From Bdellovibrionaceae bacterium UBA1609 (lineage in GTDB: Bacteria > Bdellovibrionota > Bdellovibrionia > Bdellovibrionales > UBA1609): DNA of 64,000 nucleotides. Location: positions 210,655 through 274,654 of the forward strand of contig DCMZ01000003.1 in the NCBI GenBank assembly GCA_002321895.1, in the 5' to 3' direction. Of this stretch, positions 17,272 through 25,012 are shown piece by piece. Below the pieces are notes generated by a model. The model was given only the letters and a program-made list of their open reading frames with translations, did not search any database and was not told the DNA's origin. Both the position numbers and the translations under genes were made by a program. The stretch's first letter is position 1; the number at the start of each line of letters is the position of its first letter.

Positions 17272-17940
17272 ATGAATCTCAAATACCTGGCGGCTTTTTT
17301 TGTATTTCTAGTCGGTGGCATGTTTGGCCATCGGATTGCCATAAATTCTTGGGACGGATTGGTTTACGTCTACGTCCAACACGACGGGAATCGCTACCCG
17401 GCGGCAGTTGAAAGTAAATATGATTTTTCAAATCTTCGGGGAAGCGCACTAGATGCCGCCTCTCAAAGACGCCTACTCTCTCACGCTAAAATGGTCACTC
17501 AACCGGGGCAAATTGGGATCGAGCTCGGGCATTTCGTCCAAAGAGGTAATAAAGGCCTTAAAGAATTTGCATGCAATAGCTTTGATAGTGTGGAAATGGA
17601 ATTTCGTGCTTCAAACATGATGGTTAGCGGAAGCGTTCCCACAATGAAAATCGAAGGTTCTTGTAAGTTCACTAAAACCCTCGACCGCATTGATCCCATA
17701 TGGATTCCCATTTCAAAGATTAAAACTGAAAAACCCGGAAACTCTGTTTTGGAGTATTGGGAAAATGAACGTGTGACTGTTTCATTTGAAAACATGGGTG
17801 GAGAGTGGCCGGAGAGCTGGGAGCTGCATTCCGCTCGTCTTTATAAAAAAGGTGGCGGTGAACAAATTCGGGTGACGTCAAAAGAAATTGATAAAATCCT
17901 AAAAGGCGACCCCATTCAGATTCATTTCGATCGATTCTAA
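17272..17940 (+). CDS. Membrane-anchored or exported protein, unknown function
   Basis: A 222-residue protein. One N-terminal hydrophobic segment (4-20) precedes a predicted external domain, fitting a signal anchor or uncleaved signal. The mature part is mixed, with two Cys (about 102 and 132) that may pair. ATG at 17272 has TAGGAGCGGGA upstream. No family recognised. It converges on the gshA operon, with only 13 bases between the stops. Confidence 0.65.
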   Translation: MNLKYLAAFFVFLVGGMFGHRIAINSWDGLVYVYVQHDGNRYPAAVESKYDFSNLRGSALDAASQRRLLSHAKMVTQPGQIGIELGHFVQRGNKGLKEFACNSFDSVEMEFRASNMMVSGSVPTMKIEGSCKFTKTLDRIDPIWIPISKIKTEKPGNSVLEYWENERVTVSFENMGGEWPESWELHSARLYKKGGGEQIRVTSKEIDKILKGDPIQIHFDRF

Positions 17941-17953
17941 AAACACTTATTTT

Positions 17954-19195
17954 TTAACGGTAAGTGGAAAAGTCTGCGTTCATCTCACGAGCCTCTCGCG
18001 CAAGTGCAAGAAACCCAATTTTAGCAATCCAACCGTAGACATTTTCCAGTGGGTTTCCCTCTACAGAAACATTTAGATCTGAAACACAAAGTCTCTTATA
18101 GACCGCCCCTGGAGAGTTTAAACTTTCAGTGGCTCCTTTTTTATCGTGGGTTCTAAGAAACCCACCCGCCAACTGACAGCCCAACATATAAATGACCGGT
18201 TCTGCAGCATTACCCGATTCACTCACCTCTGTAGGAACCCCTTCTTGCAGAATGACCTGTTGAATGCCTCCACCGCCTTTTGCCGCTTTCATCTTTTTCC
18301 GAGTTTTATTATTCCACTCTTCAACATCTTTCCCTGAGCGGGCCGTTGTCACCCCTAGACCGTAAGTGCCTGCACTGTTTTTTATATAAACGTAAGGCTC
18401 ATACTGCACACTGCAATGGGAATAATTGCCACGAATTCGATCTAAAAATTCATCCACGTGAAGGGCTAACTTTTTACGAGATTCTTCATCATTGATATCA
18501 AAATCATTATGAGTCTCGGTAAAAATCCGTAATAGACAGGGTGTTAACCCAATAAGTTGGGAGAACTCTCCCACCAGTTCATTGTAAAGAGTAAAAAACT
18601 TATCCTTACGTCGATTGTGCCAACCCAACTGATAAGGAGGATTTACCGGAGTCTCAAGACCTTCCATAAATTCATCATACTTTTGAGTAAAGTCATTATT
18701 GGAAATCACAAGATCAATGGCTTTACCATTAACCATGACCCCAGCTCCCTCGCGGTGTGCCTCCTGGACATCAATGGTAGCTCCTGAAGCCGTCTCTAGA
18801 GTCAATGATCCCGATTCAAACTTTCTAGGCCAAGCGATTTGTGCATCAAATCCGGCGCGCTCTAATATGGTTTTAATTGCCCGTGCGTTGTCTGCATAAT
18901 AGGGGTTGCCCGTATGTTCTTCTGTAAACAACATGACTGTTTTGACATCCTCATAATGATCTGTGAGAAATGTCTTCATTAAATCAACGGCTGAATCCTG
19001 ATCCGTAAGACAAATATTATTAAATCCAGCCGGGTAAAGATTGGCATCCACAGGAGCAATTTTGCATCCTGAATCGCGAATATCAAAACTGGAGTAGAGA
19101 GGAAATTTTAATCCCACTCTCTTTTCCTTAAACCAGTCGTCAACGTCAGATTTAGATTTCAAAATTTTAGTGTGAACTTGATCATGAATGGACAT
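17954..19195 (-). CDS. gshA: Glutamate-cysteine ligase of the GshA (PF08886-type) family
   Basis: A 413-residue protein. The motif DIRDSGCKIAPVDANLYPAG followed by FNNI (about 38-61) is the N-terminal hallmark I know from the proteobacterial GshA family that is unrelated to E. coli GshA. These enzymes join glutamate and cysteine with ATP, the first step of glutathione synthesis. Further family-like stretches are YVYIKNSAGTYGLGV and PEPVIYMLGCQLAGGF-type segments. ATG at 19195 with GAGGAT 6 bases upstream is chosen over the longer frame because it starts 1 base beyond the upstream stop. It is the last gene of a five-gene operon with ArsA-like ATPases. gshB is not in the window. Confidence 0.78.
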   Translation of the reverse strand: MSIHDQVHTKILKSKSDVDDWFKEKRVGLKFPLYSSFDIRDSGCKIAPVDANLYPAGFNNICLTDQDSAVDLMKTFLTDHYEDVKTVMLFTEEHTGNPYYADNARAIKTILERAGFDAQIAWPRKFESGSLTLETASGATIDVQEAHREGAGVMVNGKAIDLVISNNDFTQKYDEFMEGLETPVNPPYQLGWHNRRKDKFFTLYNELVGEFSQLIGLTPCLLRIFTETHNDFDINDEESRKKLALHVDEFLDRIRGNYSHCSVQYEPYVYIKNSAGTYGLGVTTARSGKDVEEWNNKTRKKMKAAKGGGGIQQVILQEGVPTEVSESGNAAEPVIYMLGCQLAGGFLRTHDKKGATESLNSPGAVYKRLCVSDLNVSVEGNPLENVYGWIAKIGFLALAREAREMNADFSTYR

Positions 19196-19196
19196 G

Positions 19197-19961
19197 TTAT
19201 CCTCTCGAATCAGCCAATAACCGACTGGCACCCACGACAGCTAAAGGAAGAAGAAGTAAGGTTGAACCCGGAATAATTAATGTGGCTCCCATGCCCGCAG
19301 CCATTCCACTGGCCATTGGCAGAGAACCCAGAAAGGTTTTGATTCGTTGACCAAAATTTAGCCCTAGTACTTCGTAGCTGTAATCAAAGCAATCGAAGGT
19401 GACAATCAGAAGTGCCCCATAGGCAGAGACAATATTTAATCCCGGAATAAATGAGCAGATAAACAACACTACACCAAATAATGAGAACACCACAGCCTTG
19501 GTGAGTGCCGCCACAAGCATTCGCAATGTAAATCCAATCCAAGATTTTAAACTAAAAGATTCTTCCTCAATGACTTTGAGCTGTAACAGCGTTTTTTCAG
19601 CCAAAAGGGCGTTGAAAGGCGCTGCCACAATAGTTCCGATAATAAACGTAAGATAAATCCATAAGATGGCAAAAGCGACAAAAGCTATAAACAATAGAGG
19701 GTAGTAAATCAGTCCAAAAATCCATTCAAAGCTCTGTAAAAAGCTGAGTAACCCTACAAGCCAAGTGCTCATACTTAAAATTAAACCTTGTATCCAGCCA
19801 CCTAAAGTGACAAGTCCAATTACGAAAACCAAAAGGTCTACGAGCAATGGAAGTAGGATCCACTTTTTTAAGCTGGGATACTCTTTAAGAGTGGCCCAAC
19901 CTCTAAATAGAACCAGTAAACCATTTCCAAATTTATTGTTTTGAACCACTTGAAGAACCAT
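19197..19961 (-). CDS. EI24/CysZ-like polytopic membrane protein
   Basis: A 254-residue protein with long hydrophobic helices and a characteristic start (GLLVLFRGWATLKEYPSLKKW before the first helix), as in the EI24 family (PF07264) that includes the sulfate importer CysZ. In CysZ the role is sulfate uptake for cysteine synthesis; placement directly before gshA (cysteine-consuming) makes a sulfur-related role attractive, but this is inference. It is 21 bases downstream of the TPR lipoprotein gene, and its stop lies 1 base from the gshA start. Confidence 0.65.
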   Translation of the reverse strand: MVLQVVQNNKFGNGLLVLFRGWATLKEYPSLKKWILLPLLVDLLVFVIGLVTLGGWIQGLILSMSTWLVGLLSFLQSFEWIFGLIYYPLLFIAFVAFAILWIYLTFIIGTIVAAPFNALLAEKTLLQLKVIEEESFSLKSWIGFTLRMLVAALTKAVVFSLFGVVLFICSFIPGLNIVSAYGALLIVTFDCFDYSYEVLGLNFGQRIKTFLGSLPMASGMAAGMGATLIIPGSTLLLLPLAVVGASRLLADSRG

Positions 19962-19982
19962 TGCGAGTCCAGAGCTTTAGCT

Positions 19983-21098
19983 TTATTGCTTTTTAGGACT
20001 TTCTAGCACACGTCCGGGCAGTTTCAAGGCATCTCTTTCCAGCGCCTCTTTTGTGAGATTCGTACCACGTGTAACCCGCGCCATTTCCACCTCAAACTTT
20101 TGCTCCGTTTGCTTTATCCTCTCAAACAGACTGGAAATGATGACCGGCTCCTGCCGCTGCTGAAAACGCTGCAACTGTAAACTACGAAGATTGCCAATAG
20201 CCCCTTGAGCTAAATTCAGTTGGCGGGTTCGAGCTTTGCGAATGTCCACCTCGTCGGTCGAAGATGGCTCCTCTTGTTTAATTTTAGCAAAAATTTTGTC
20301 GTAGCCTTCCAAAATCTCTTCTGCCGAACGGGGGGACCAACGAACATCGTTGAGCTCCACCGACATAAGTAAATAATTTTGTAAGTACTTTTGACTCTCC
20401 AAAAAAGATTTAGTGGTCATGGACTCTAATGAATGCTTTTGCATACTCCCCATATGGAAAAGGGTTCGTGCCAGCAGCTCTCTCTTTTTTCCTGGTGTTC
20501 TAAAGTTAGTATTTAATTGCTTGAGCCCCTCTTGTGCCTTTAAAAAGTAAGACTGGGCTAAATACTCGTTATTAAGCCTTGAGTAAGCGGCCGCCAATCG
20601 AGCGGGTATTTCAGCCAAAGAGACTTCTTTCCCTAAAAAGGAACCTCTTTTTTGTAAATCTAGCAGTGAAGCCACCACTTTGGCATCATCCCCAACACAC
20701 TCGTAACTGTAACTCATACGTAATAGAGCCTTTGCTTCCAGCTTCTTAAACTTTCCAGCAGAGCGCTGAAGCACTTGGCGATACCTTTTTACCGCCCGAT
20801 CACATCTCTTCAACCCCTCCAACGCACCACCTAAGTTATAGACGATTAAAAGCTCTAGGTCGGTATTAGGGTACTTCGTTAAAATTTGTTTAAACTTGCG
20901 CCCGGCTTCTGAAAATTTGCCTAGATCCAATAACGCCAGAGCGTTATTAAACTCCATTTGGACTTGCTGTTTTTCGGCAGAAATTTTGGCCGCTGTAGCT
21001 GCCGATTCAGACCCCGCAAGGGAACCTTGCCGCTTTCGGGAGAATAGAGAACACCCTGTTAAAAACACTAATGAGAATATTAAAATCGATCGAATCAC
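19983..21098 (-). CDS. TPR lipoprotein
   Basis: A 371-residue protein. The N-terminus MIRSILIFSLVFLTGC is a lipoprotein signal with lipobox LTGC and Cys16 as acylation site. The residues after Cys (SLF) do not include Asp at +2, so outer-membrane sorting is likely. The mature part contains TPR-like helical repeats (residues about 45-200, for example FNNALALLDLGKFSEAGRKF), then a long charged helical C-terminus. Probably a periplasmic scaffold. It is 10 bases downstream of the ArsA-like gene and in the same operon as the EI24-like protein and gshA. Confidence 0.75.
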   Translation of the reverse strand: MIRSILIFSLVFLTGCSLFSRKRQGSLAGSESAATAAKISAEKQQVQMEFNNALALLDLGKFSEAGRKFKQILTKYPNTDLELLIVYNLGGALEGLKRCDRAVKRYRQVLQRSAGKFKKLEAKALLRMSYSYECVGDDAKVVASLLDLQKRGSFLGKEVSLAEIPARLAAAYSRLNNEYLAQSYFLKAQEGLKQLNTNFRTPGKKRELLARTLFHMGSMQKHSLESMTTKSFLESQKYLQNYLLMSVELNDVRWSPRSAEEILEGYDKIFAKIKQEEPSSTDEVDIRKARTRQLNLAQGAIGNLRSLQLQRFQQRQEPVIISSLFERIKQTEQKFEVEMARVTRGTNLTKEALERDALKLPGRVLESPKKQ

Positions 21099-21108
21099 CG
21101 CGGGCCTC

Positions 21109-22182
21109 CTAGCTTTGTGAGCTCGTGGGGCTTTCTATTAAATTGGCCACCGTGACTAGGCCTTCCAGGCCAGCCAGCTCATCTTCCACTTCTGGTAACA
21201 TTACCACGTTTAGCCGATCAGAAAAATCCTTTTGGTACTGATCAAACACCTGAGATCGAGCTGAGTAATACTTCATTTGCTCCTCATAACTTTTCTCAAG
21301 GGCTTCGGAGGAAAAATGGTCAGGACGCGGCTTCAAATACCATGCAGGAAACGCCCTATTAATTAAAGTGGTGTGCAATTGATAGCCGCCACCGACCAGC
21401 TCACTATAAAAACTGGTGGCCTCTTGAATTTTGGCCCGATCAAAACTGGTAACGAGTACAAATCGAGTGGTGGATTCTTTGAGAAGCTCCTGCGTCCCCT
21501 TGCAAGTCTGGGTGATATTATCTTGTAAATCTTTAAGACTAAAAAAGAAGTTGGACAACTCATCCATAAAATCACTGCCTGTGACTTTATGAAATACTGA
21601 TAGAACTGTCTGCGTCCCTTTATGTATCAAGCGGGACCAAACACTTTTCCCCACTTCGGCATTGTTAATAAACCACTTGGTGATGGAGCTTTGAAACAAG
21701 GCGTAGATCTTCTCGGGTGAGTGTAAAAAATCGATAGCATGTTGAGTGGGAGGAGTGTCTAAAATGACCAAATCATAATTCCCAGAATTCTTTTCCTCAT
21801 ACAACTTAACTAAACTTGTAAATTCCTGTGAGCCACTCAATGTGGTCGACAATTGTTCGTAAAGTCGGTTGCCTAAGATTTTTTCCACCACGTCACTGGA
21901 TGGGGCTGAATTTCGAATGAACTGACTGAAAATTTCCACCGAATCAATACGGCCAGCAAACAACTCCCCTTTAAAGTCCTGCCCAGGAACACGTACCACT
22001 GTATTACTAGAAGTAATACCCAAAGCCGTGGCCAATCGTTTTGCCGGATCGATCGTAAGCACTAAAACTTTTTTACCCTCACGGGCTGCCAAAACCCCTA
22101 ATGAAGCTGAAAGCGTTGTTTTCCCAACACCGCCACTACCGGTACATACAATCACTTCCGTATTTTGAAACAAATCCTTCAT
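21109..22182 (-). CDS. ArsA/Get3-like ATPase, first paralogue of a tandem pair
   Basis: A 357-residue SIMIBI-class ATPase. The deviant Walker A SGGVGKTTLSASL lies at about 17-29, LTIDPAKRLATALG follows, and ILDTPPTQHAIDFL corresponds to the DTAPTGH signature of ArsA/Get3. It is single-domain like Get3, not a two-domain ArsA. Eukaryotic Get3 inserts tail-anchored proteins and ArsA drives arsenite efflux; no ArsB-like pump or ars regulator is present, so arsenic resistance is unlikely. ATG overlaps the stop of the second paralogue (ATGA). The pair probably works as a heterodimer. Confidence 0.82.
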   Translation of the reverse strand: MKDLFQNTEVIVCTGSGGVGKTTLSASLGVLAAREGKKVLVLTIDPAKRLATALGITSSNTVVRVPGQDFKGELFAGRIDSVEIFSQFIRNSAPSSDVVEKILGNRLYEQLSTTLSGSQEFTSLVKLYEEKNSGNYDLVILDTPPTQHAIDFLHSPEKIYALFQSSITKWFINNAEVGKSVWSRLIHKGTQTVLSVFHKVTGSDFMDELSNFFFSLKDLQDNITQTCKGTQELLKESTTRFVLVTSFDRAKIQEATSFYSELVGGGYQLHTTLINRAFPAWYLKPRPDHFSSEALEKSYEEQMKYYSARSQVFDQYQKDFSDRLNVVMLPEVEDELAGLEGLVTVANLIESPTSSQS

Positions 22183-23075
22183 GACGGCCCTCCATGGATG
22201 GCATCCCCTGAATGCTGGGCCATATGATCCACTAACTTTTGTGGTTCACTTTCAAAATAATAAGGCACTTCCACCGCTGGCTCATAATGTTTGAGCAAAT
22301 GCTCCCAAGCATGATTCTGGCGGGACAGGTTTCTCTGGATGGAGGATTCAAAAACGTTGGATGAGGTTTCAATTGTTGGCAGAGCTCTTAGACTCTTATT
22401 CACTACCACTTTAATATTGTCGTTAAACTCTGACTTTAGTGCATCACAGAGTTCAATGGTCTCACTCACCGGCAACTCTTCCAATAGGGACACCACATGG
22501 TACTCGGTCAGCCGGGGATCACTCATGGTTTTAACGATTGCTTTGGACTGATCCCCCATGGGGCCAAACTTTATAGCTTCATACATACCCACCGGAGCAC
22601 GAAGTAGCGCCAAGAAATGGCCAGTGGCATAGCTGTCAAAAATCACATGATCAAAATCCAACTCGGGGCCATAGTTTCGCACACCACTGGTGGCTTTCCC
22701 CAAAATGGCCAATTCTTTCAAAGCGGGTGCCCCGCGAATGAGAGCTTTCATCACTTTGTTTTCAAAAAACAAATCAGCAAGACGATCTATTTTGACCAAA
22801 TGGCCGATGTAATCCCGCAAACAGGTCGCGCCACTCCAGATAGATAAATGGAGATTATTTTCTATGGCCACCGGGTCCATTCCGAAGGATTTACCGTAAA
22901 AGAACCCATAGAAGCTGGTTTCGCCGAATTCGACCAACAATACCTTTTTACCTGAGCGAGCTAACTGAGTGGCCAATCCCGCTGCCCAGAGGGATTTCCC
23001 GACGCCCCCTTTTCCGGTAACAAATACAAGTGGTGCTGATACTTTAACCTTGTTCTCCAACAGATCCCTCATCAT
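22179..23075 (-). CDS. ArsA/Get3-like ATPase, second, divergent paralogue
   Basis: About 298 residues from ATG 23075 (or the adjacent ATG at 23072). The longer frame to 23150 is rejected because it would run across the tig ribosome site on the other strand. Walker A TGKGGVGKSLWAAGL and LLVEFGE follow the N-terminus. FDSYATGHFLALLRAP replaces the usual DTAPTGH with DSYATGH. It is shorter than its partner and lacks the DPA motif after the P-loop strand. It is first in the arsA pair-TPR lipoprotein-EI24-gshA operon, divergent from tig. Confidence 0.78.
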   Translation of the reverse strand: MMRDLLENKVKVSAPLVFVTGKGGVGKSLWAAGLATQLARSGKKVLLVEFGETSFYGFFYGKSFGMDPVAIENNLHLSIWSGATCLRDYIGHLVKIDRLADLFFENKVMKALIRGAPALKELAILGKATSGVRNYGPELDFDHVIFDSYATGHFLALLRAPVGMYEAIKFGPMGDQSKAIVKTMSDPRLTEYHVVSLLEELPVSETIELCDALKSEFNDNIKVVVNKSLRALPTIETSSNVFESSIQRNLSRQNHAWEHLLKHYEPAVEVPYYFESEPQKLVDHMAQHSGDAIHGGPS

Positions 23076-23141
23076 AAATAAATGGGTTGCAGGCCCTCTT
23101 CTCTTCCTATATTTTGGGCACCTTTCAAGGAGATGCAGAAT

Positions 23142-24458
23142 ATGGCCCAATTAGAAGAATTGGATGGACTAAACCGCAAACTGACCGTTGAAGTCCCTAA
23201 AGACAAGGTCGAACAAGAGCTGAATGAAGCATACAATCAAATCAAAGGACAAGTCACCCTTCCCGGATTTAGAAAAGGAAAAGCTCCTATTTCTAAAATC
23301 AAAACCCTATATAAAGACAAGGTGCATCAAGATGTCCTTCAGAGAATTATCTCTGAAAATTACACAAAGGCTCTTCAGGAGCACTCGGCAGACCCGATTT
23401 CTATGCCCAAAATCGACTTTGACGAGCTCAAAGAAGGGGAAGATTTCAAGTTTTCCGCTGAGTTTGAAATCCGTCCAGCCGTTAAACTCACTAAGTACGA
23501 AGGCTTGAAAGTTCAAAAGGAAAAACTCAACCTAGATGACAGCCGTATCGATGAAGTGTTGGAGCGCATGCGTGCGGACCGAGCAGAAAACACTCCGGTG
23601 TTGGAAGATCGACCCGCTCAAACTGGTGATGTGGCGAAAATCGACTTTGAAGGTTTTATTGATGGCGCTCCTCTAGAGGGCGGACAAGGTAATGACTTTG
23701 AGCTTGAACTAGGCTCCAACTCTTTTATTCCCGGTTTTGAAGAAGGCATCGAAGGTATGGCCATCAATGGTGTGAAGGAATTGGATCTTAAATTCCCTGA
23801 CGAATATCATGCACCAGAAATTGCTGGAAAATCGGTTAAGTTTAAAGTGACTCTAAAGGCTCTTCTCAAGAAGTCTCTTCCTGAGTTAAATGACGACTTT
23901 GCAAAAGCTATGAGCGAAGAGATCGAAACTTTGGATAAGCTCAAAGAGCGTATCAAAGAAGATATTGTTCAAGGTGAAACCAACCGCATCGATGATGAGT
24001 TTAAACAAAGACTTTTAAGAGTTCTTGTTAAGGAAAACCCTGTGGAAGTACCGGGCAGCCTTTTCCAAGAGCAAAAACAAAAGCTGATTCAAGACACACA
24101 AAACCGTATGGCTCAGCAAGGTATGACTCCCGATCAATTTGAAGAATACAAAACCAAATGGGATGCCGACTTTGAAGACACCAGCCGATTTATGATTCAA
24201 TCTAGCTTTCTTATCGATGCTCTTGCCAAAGAGTTAGAAATCAAAGCCTCTGAAGCGGACGTCACTAATAAAATTGGTGAGTACGCCAAGCAAATGGGCC
24301 TTGAAGTGGACAAGGTGAAACAATTTTACGACACACCCGAAAGACGTTCACAATTGTCTTTTCAAATCACCGAAGACCGTGTTGTTAAGTTTCTAAAAGA
24401 TTCAGCCACTGTTACCGAAGTGGAAGCGGATAAAATCGAAGACGTAAAAATCTCTTAA
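23142..24458 (+). CDS. tig: Trigger factor
   Basis: A 438-residue ribosome-associated chaperone and prolyl isomerase. It starts LEELDGLNRKLTVEVP and has the ribosome-docking signature LPGFRKGKAP at about 39-48. A FKBP-type PPIase domain follows (about 150-245, with DFEGFIDG and FIPGFEEGIEGM), then the long helical C-terminal chaperone arms. ATG 23142 is preferred to the in-frame ATG 23133 because AAGGAG (23127-23132) has correct spacing only for the former. It is separated from clpP-clpX-lon, which it often precedes elsewhere. A strong terminator follows. Confidence 0.96.
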   Translation: MAQLEELDGLNRKLTVEVPKDKVEQELNEAYNQIKGQVTLPGFRKGKAPISKIKTLYKDKVHQDVLQRIISENYTKALQEHSADPISMPKIDFDELKEGEDFKFSAEFEIRPAVKLTKYEGLKVQKEKLNLDDSRIDEVLERMRADRAENTPVLEDRPAQTGDVAKIDFEGFIDGAPLEGGQGNDFELELGSNSFIPGFEEGIEGMAINGVKELDLKFPDEYHAPEIAGKSVKFKVTLKALLKKSLPELNDDFAKAMSEEIETLDKLKERIKEDIVQGETNRIDDEFKQRLLRVLVKENPVEVPGSLFQEQKQKLIQDTQNRMAQQGMTPDQFEEYKTKWDADFEDTSRFMIQSSFLIDALAKELEIKASEADVTNKIGEYAKQMGLEVDKVKQFYDTPERRSQLSFQITEDRVVKFLKDSATVTEVEADKIEDVKIS

Positions 24459-24466
24459 TTTTTTGA

Positions 24467-24502
24467 GGTACGGACTAATCTTTTTGTCCGTACCTATTTT
24501 TT
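24467..24502 (+). terminator. Rho-independent terminator of tig
   Basis: GGTACGGAC (24467-24475) pairs perfectly with GTCCGTACC (24486-24494) and is followed by TATTTTTT. The stem abuts the stop codon of the convergent small secreted protein gene. Confidence 0.9.
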
Positions 24503-25012
24503 GGCCACTCTACGTTTCATCGTTTTAAATTTAAACAAACTTGTCATTCCTCGAAACCATTGGGAATAGCTCTTCCGTTCTTTTAGAGAAGCACTTGCCT
24601 TCAAGCAAACTAACTCAGACGATTGCGCCTTTGCTTTAGCATTTTTATCATAGATTCCCTCTGAAACCGTGTATCCGCCTGTAGCACAACCCATTAACCC
24701 TTTTACGCGAGTGCTCTTGTTTGGGCTGCTAGCGGGAAACCTCTTTCTCAACTGCATATAGACTGATTTTGGCAGAACCCGATGCCCCATCTGTTTATCA
24801 TTAATATAGTAAGAGGCTGCGTATGAAACCGCGTTCTTTCCCCTTTTAAACTGGGTTAAAACCACGTCCTCCTGGGCTTTATTATTAATACTCACCTTAA
24901 AAAATTTAACAGGTTTCCATGCTGAGTTTGTGCCTTTAAATGCCTTCGCCTCATTAGTAAAAGTAAAGGCGGCTACTGCGGCCACACACCACCCCATAAA
25001 AAGGTTTTTCAT
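24494..25012 (-). CDS. Small secreted protein, unknown function
   Basis: A 172-residue protein from ATG 25012, preceded by TGGAGGT. Signal peptide MKNLFMGWCVAAVAAFTFTN with cleavage after EAKA. The mature protein is very basic (many K/R, C-terminus RRVAKK) with two Cys (GLMGCATGGY and LVCLKAS), a possible disulfide. The ATG overlaps the stop of the HEXXH protease gene (ATGA), so it is translationally coupled to it and could be its partner, inhibitor or substrate. That link is inference from context only. Confidence 0.7.
   Translation of the reverse strand: MKNLFMGWCVAAVAAFTFTNEAKAFKGTNSAWKPVKFFKVSINNKAQEDVVLTQFKRGKNAVSYAASYYINDKQMGHRVLPKSVYMQLRKRFPASSPNKSTRVKGLMGCATGGYTVSEGIYDKNAKAKAQSSELVCLKASASLKERKSYSQWFRGMTSLFKFKTMKRRVAKK

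Noticed and set aside
21109..23075. Arsenic-resistance operon based on ArsA-like genes.
   Set aside because: No ArsB, ArsC, ArsD or ArsR. The proteins are single-domain and grouped with a TPR lipoprotein and GshA.
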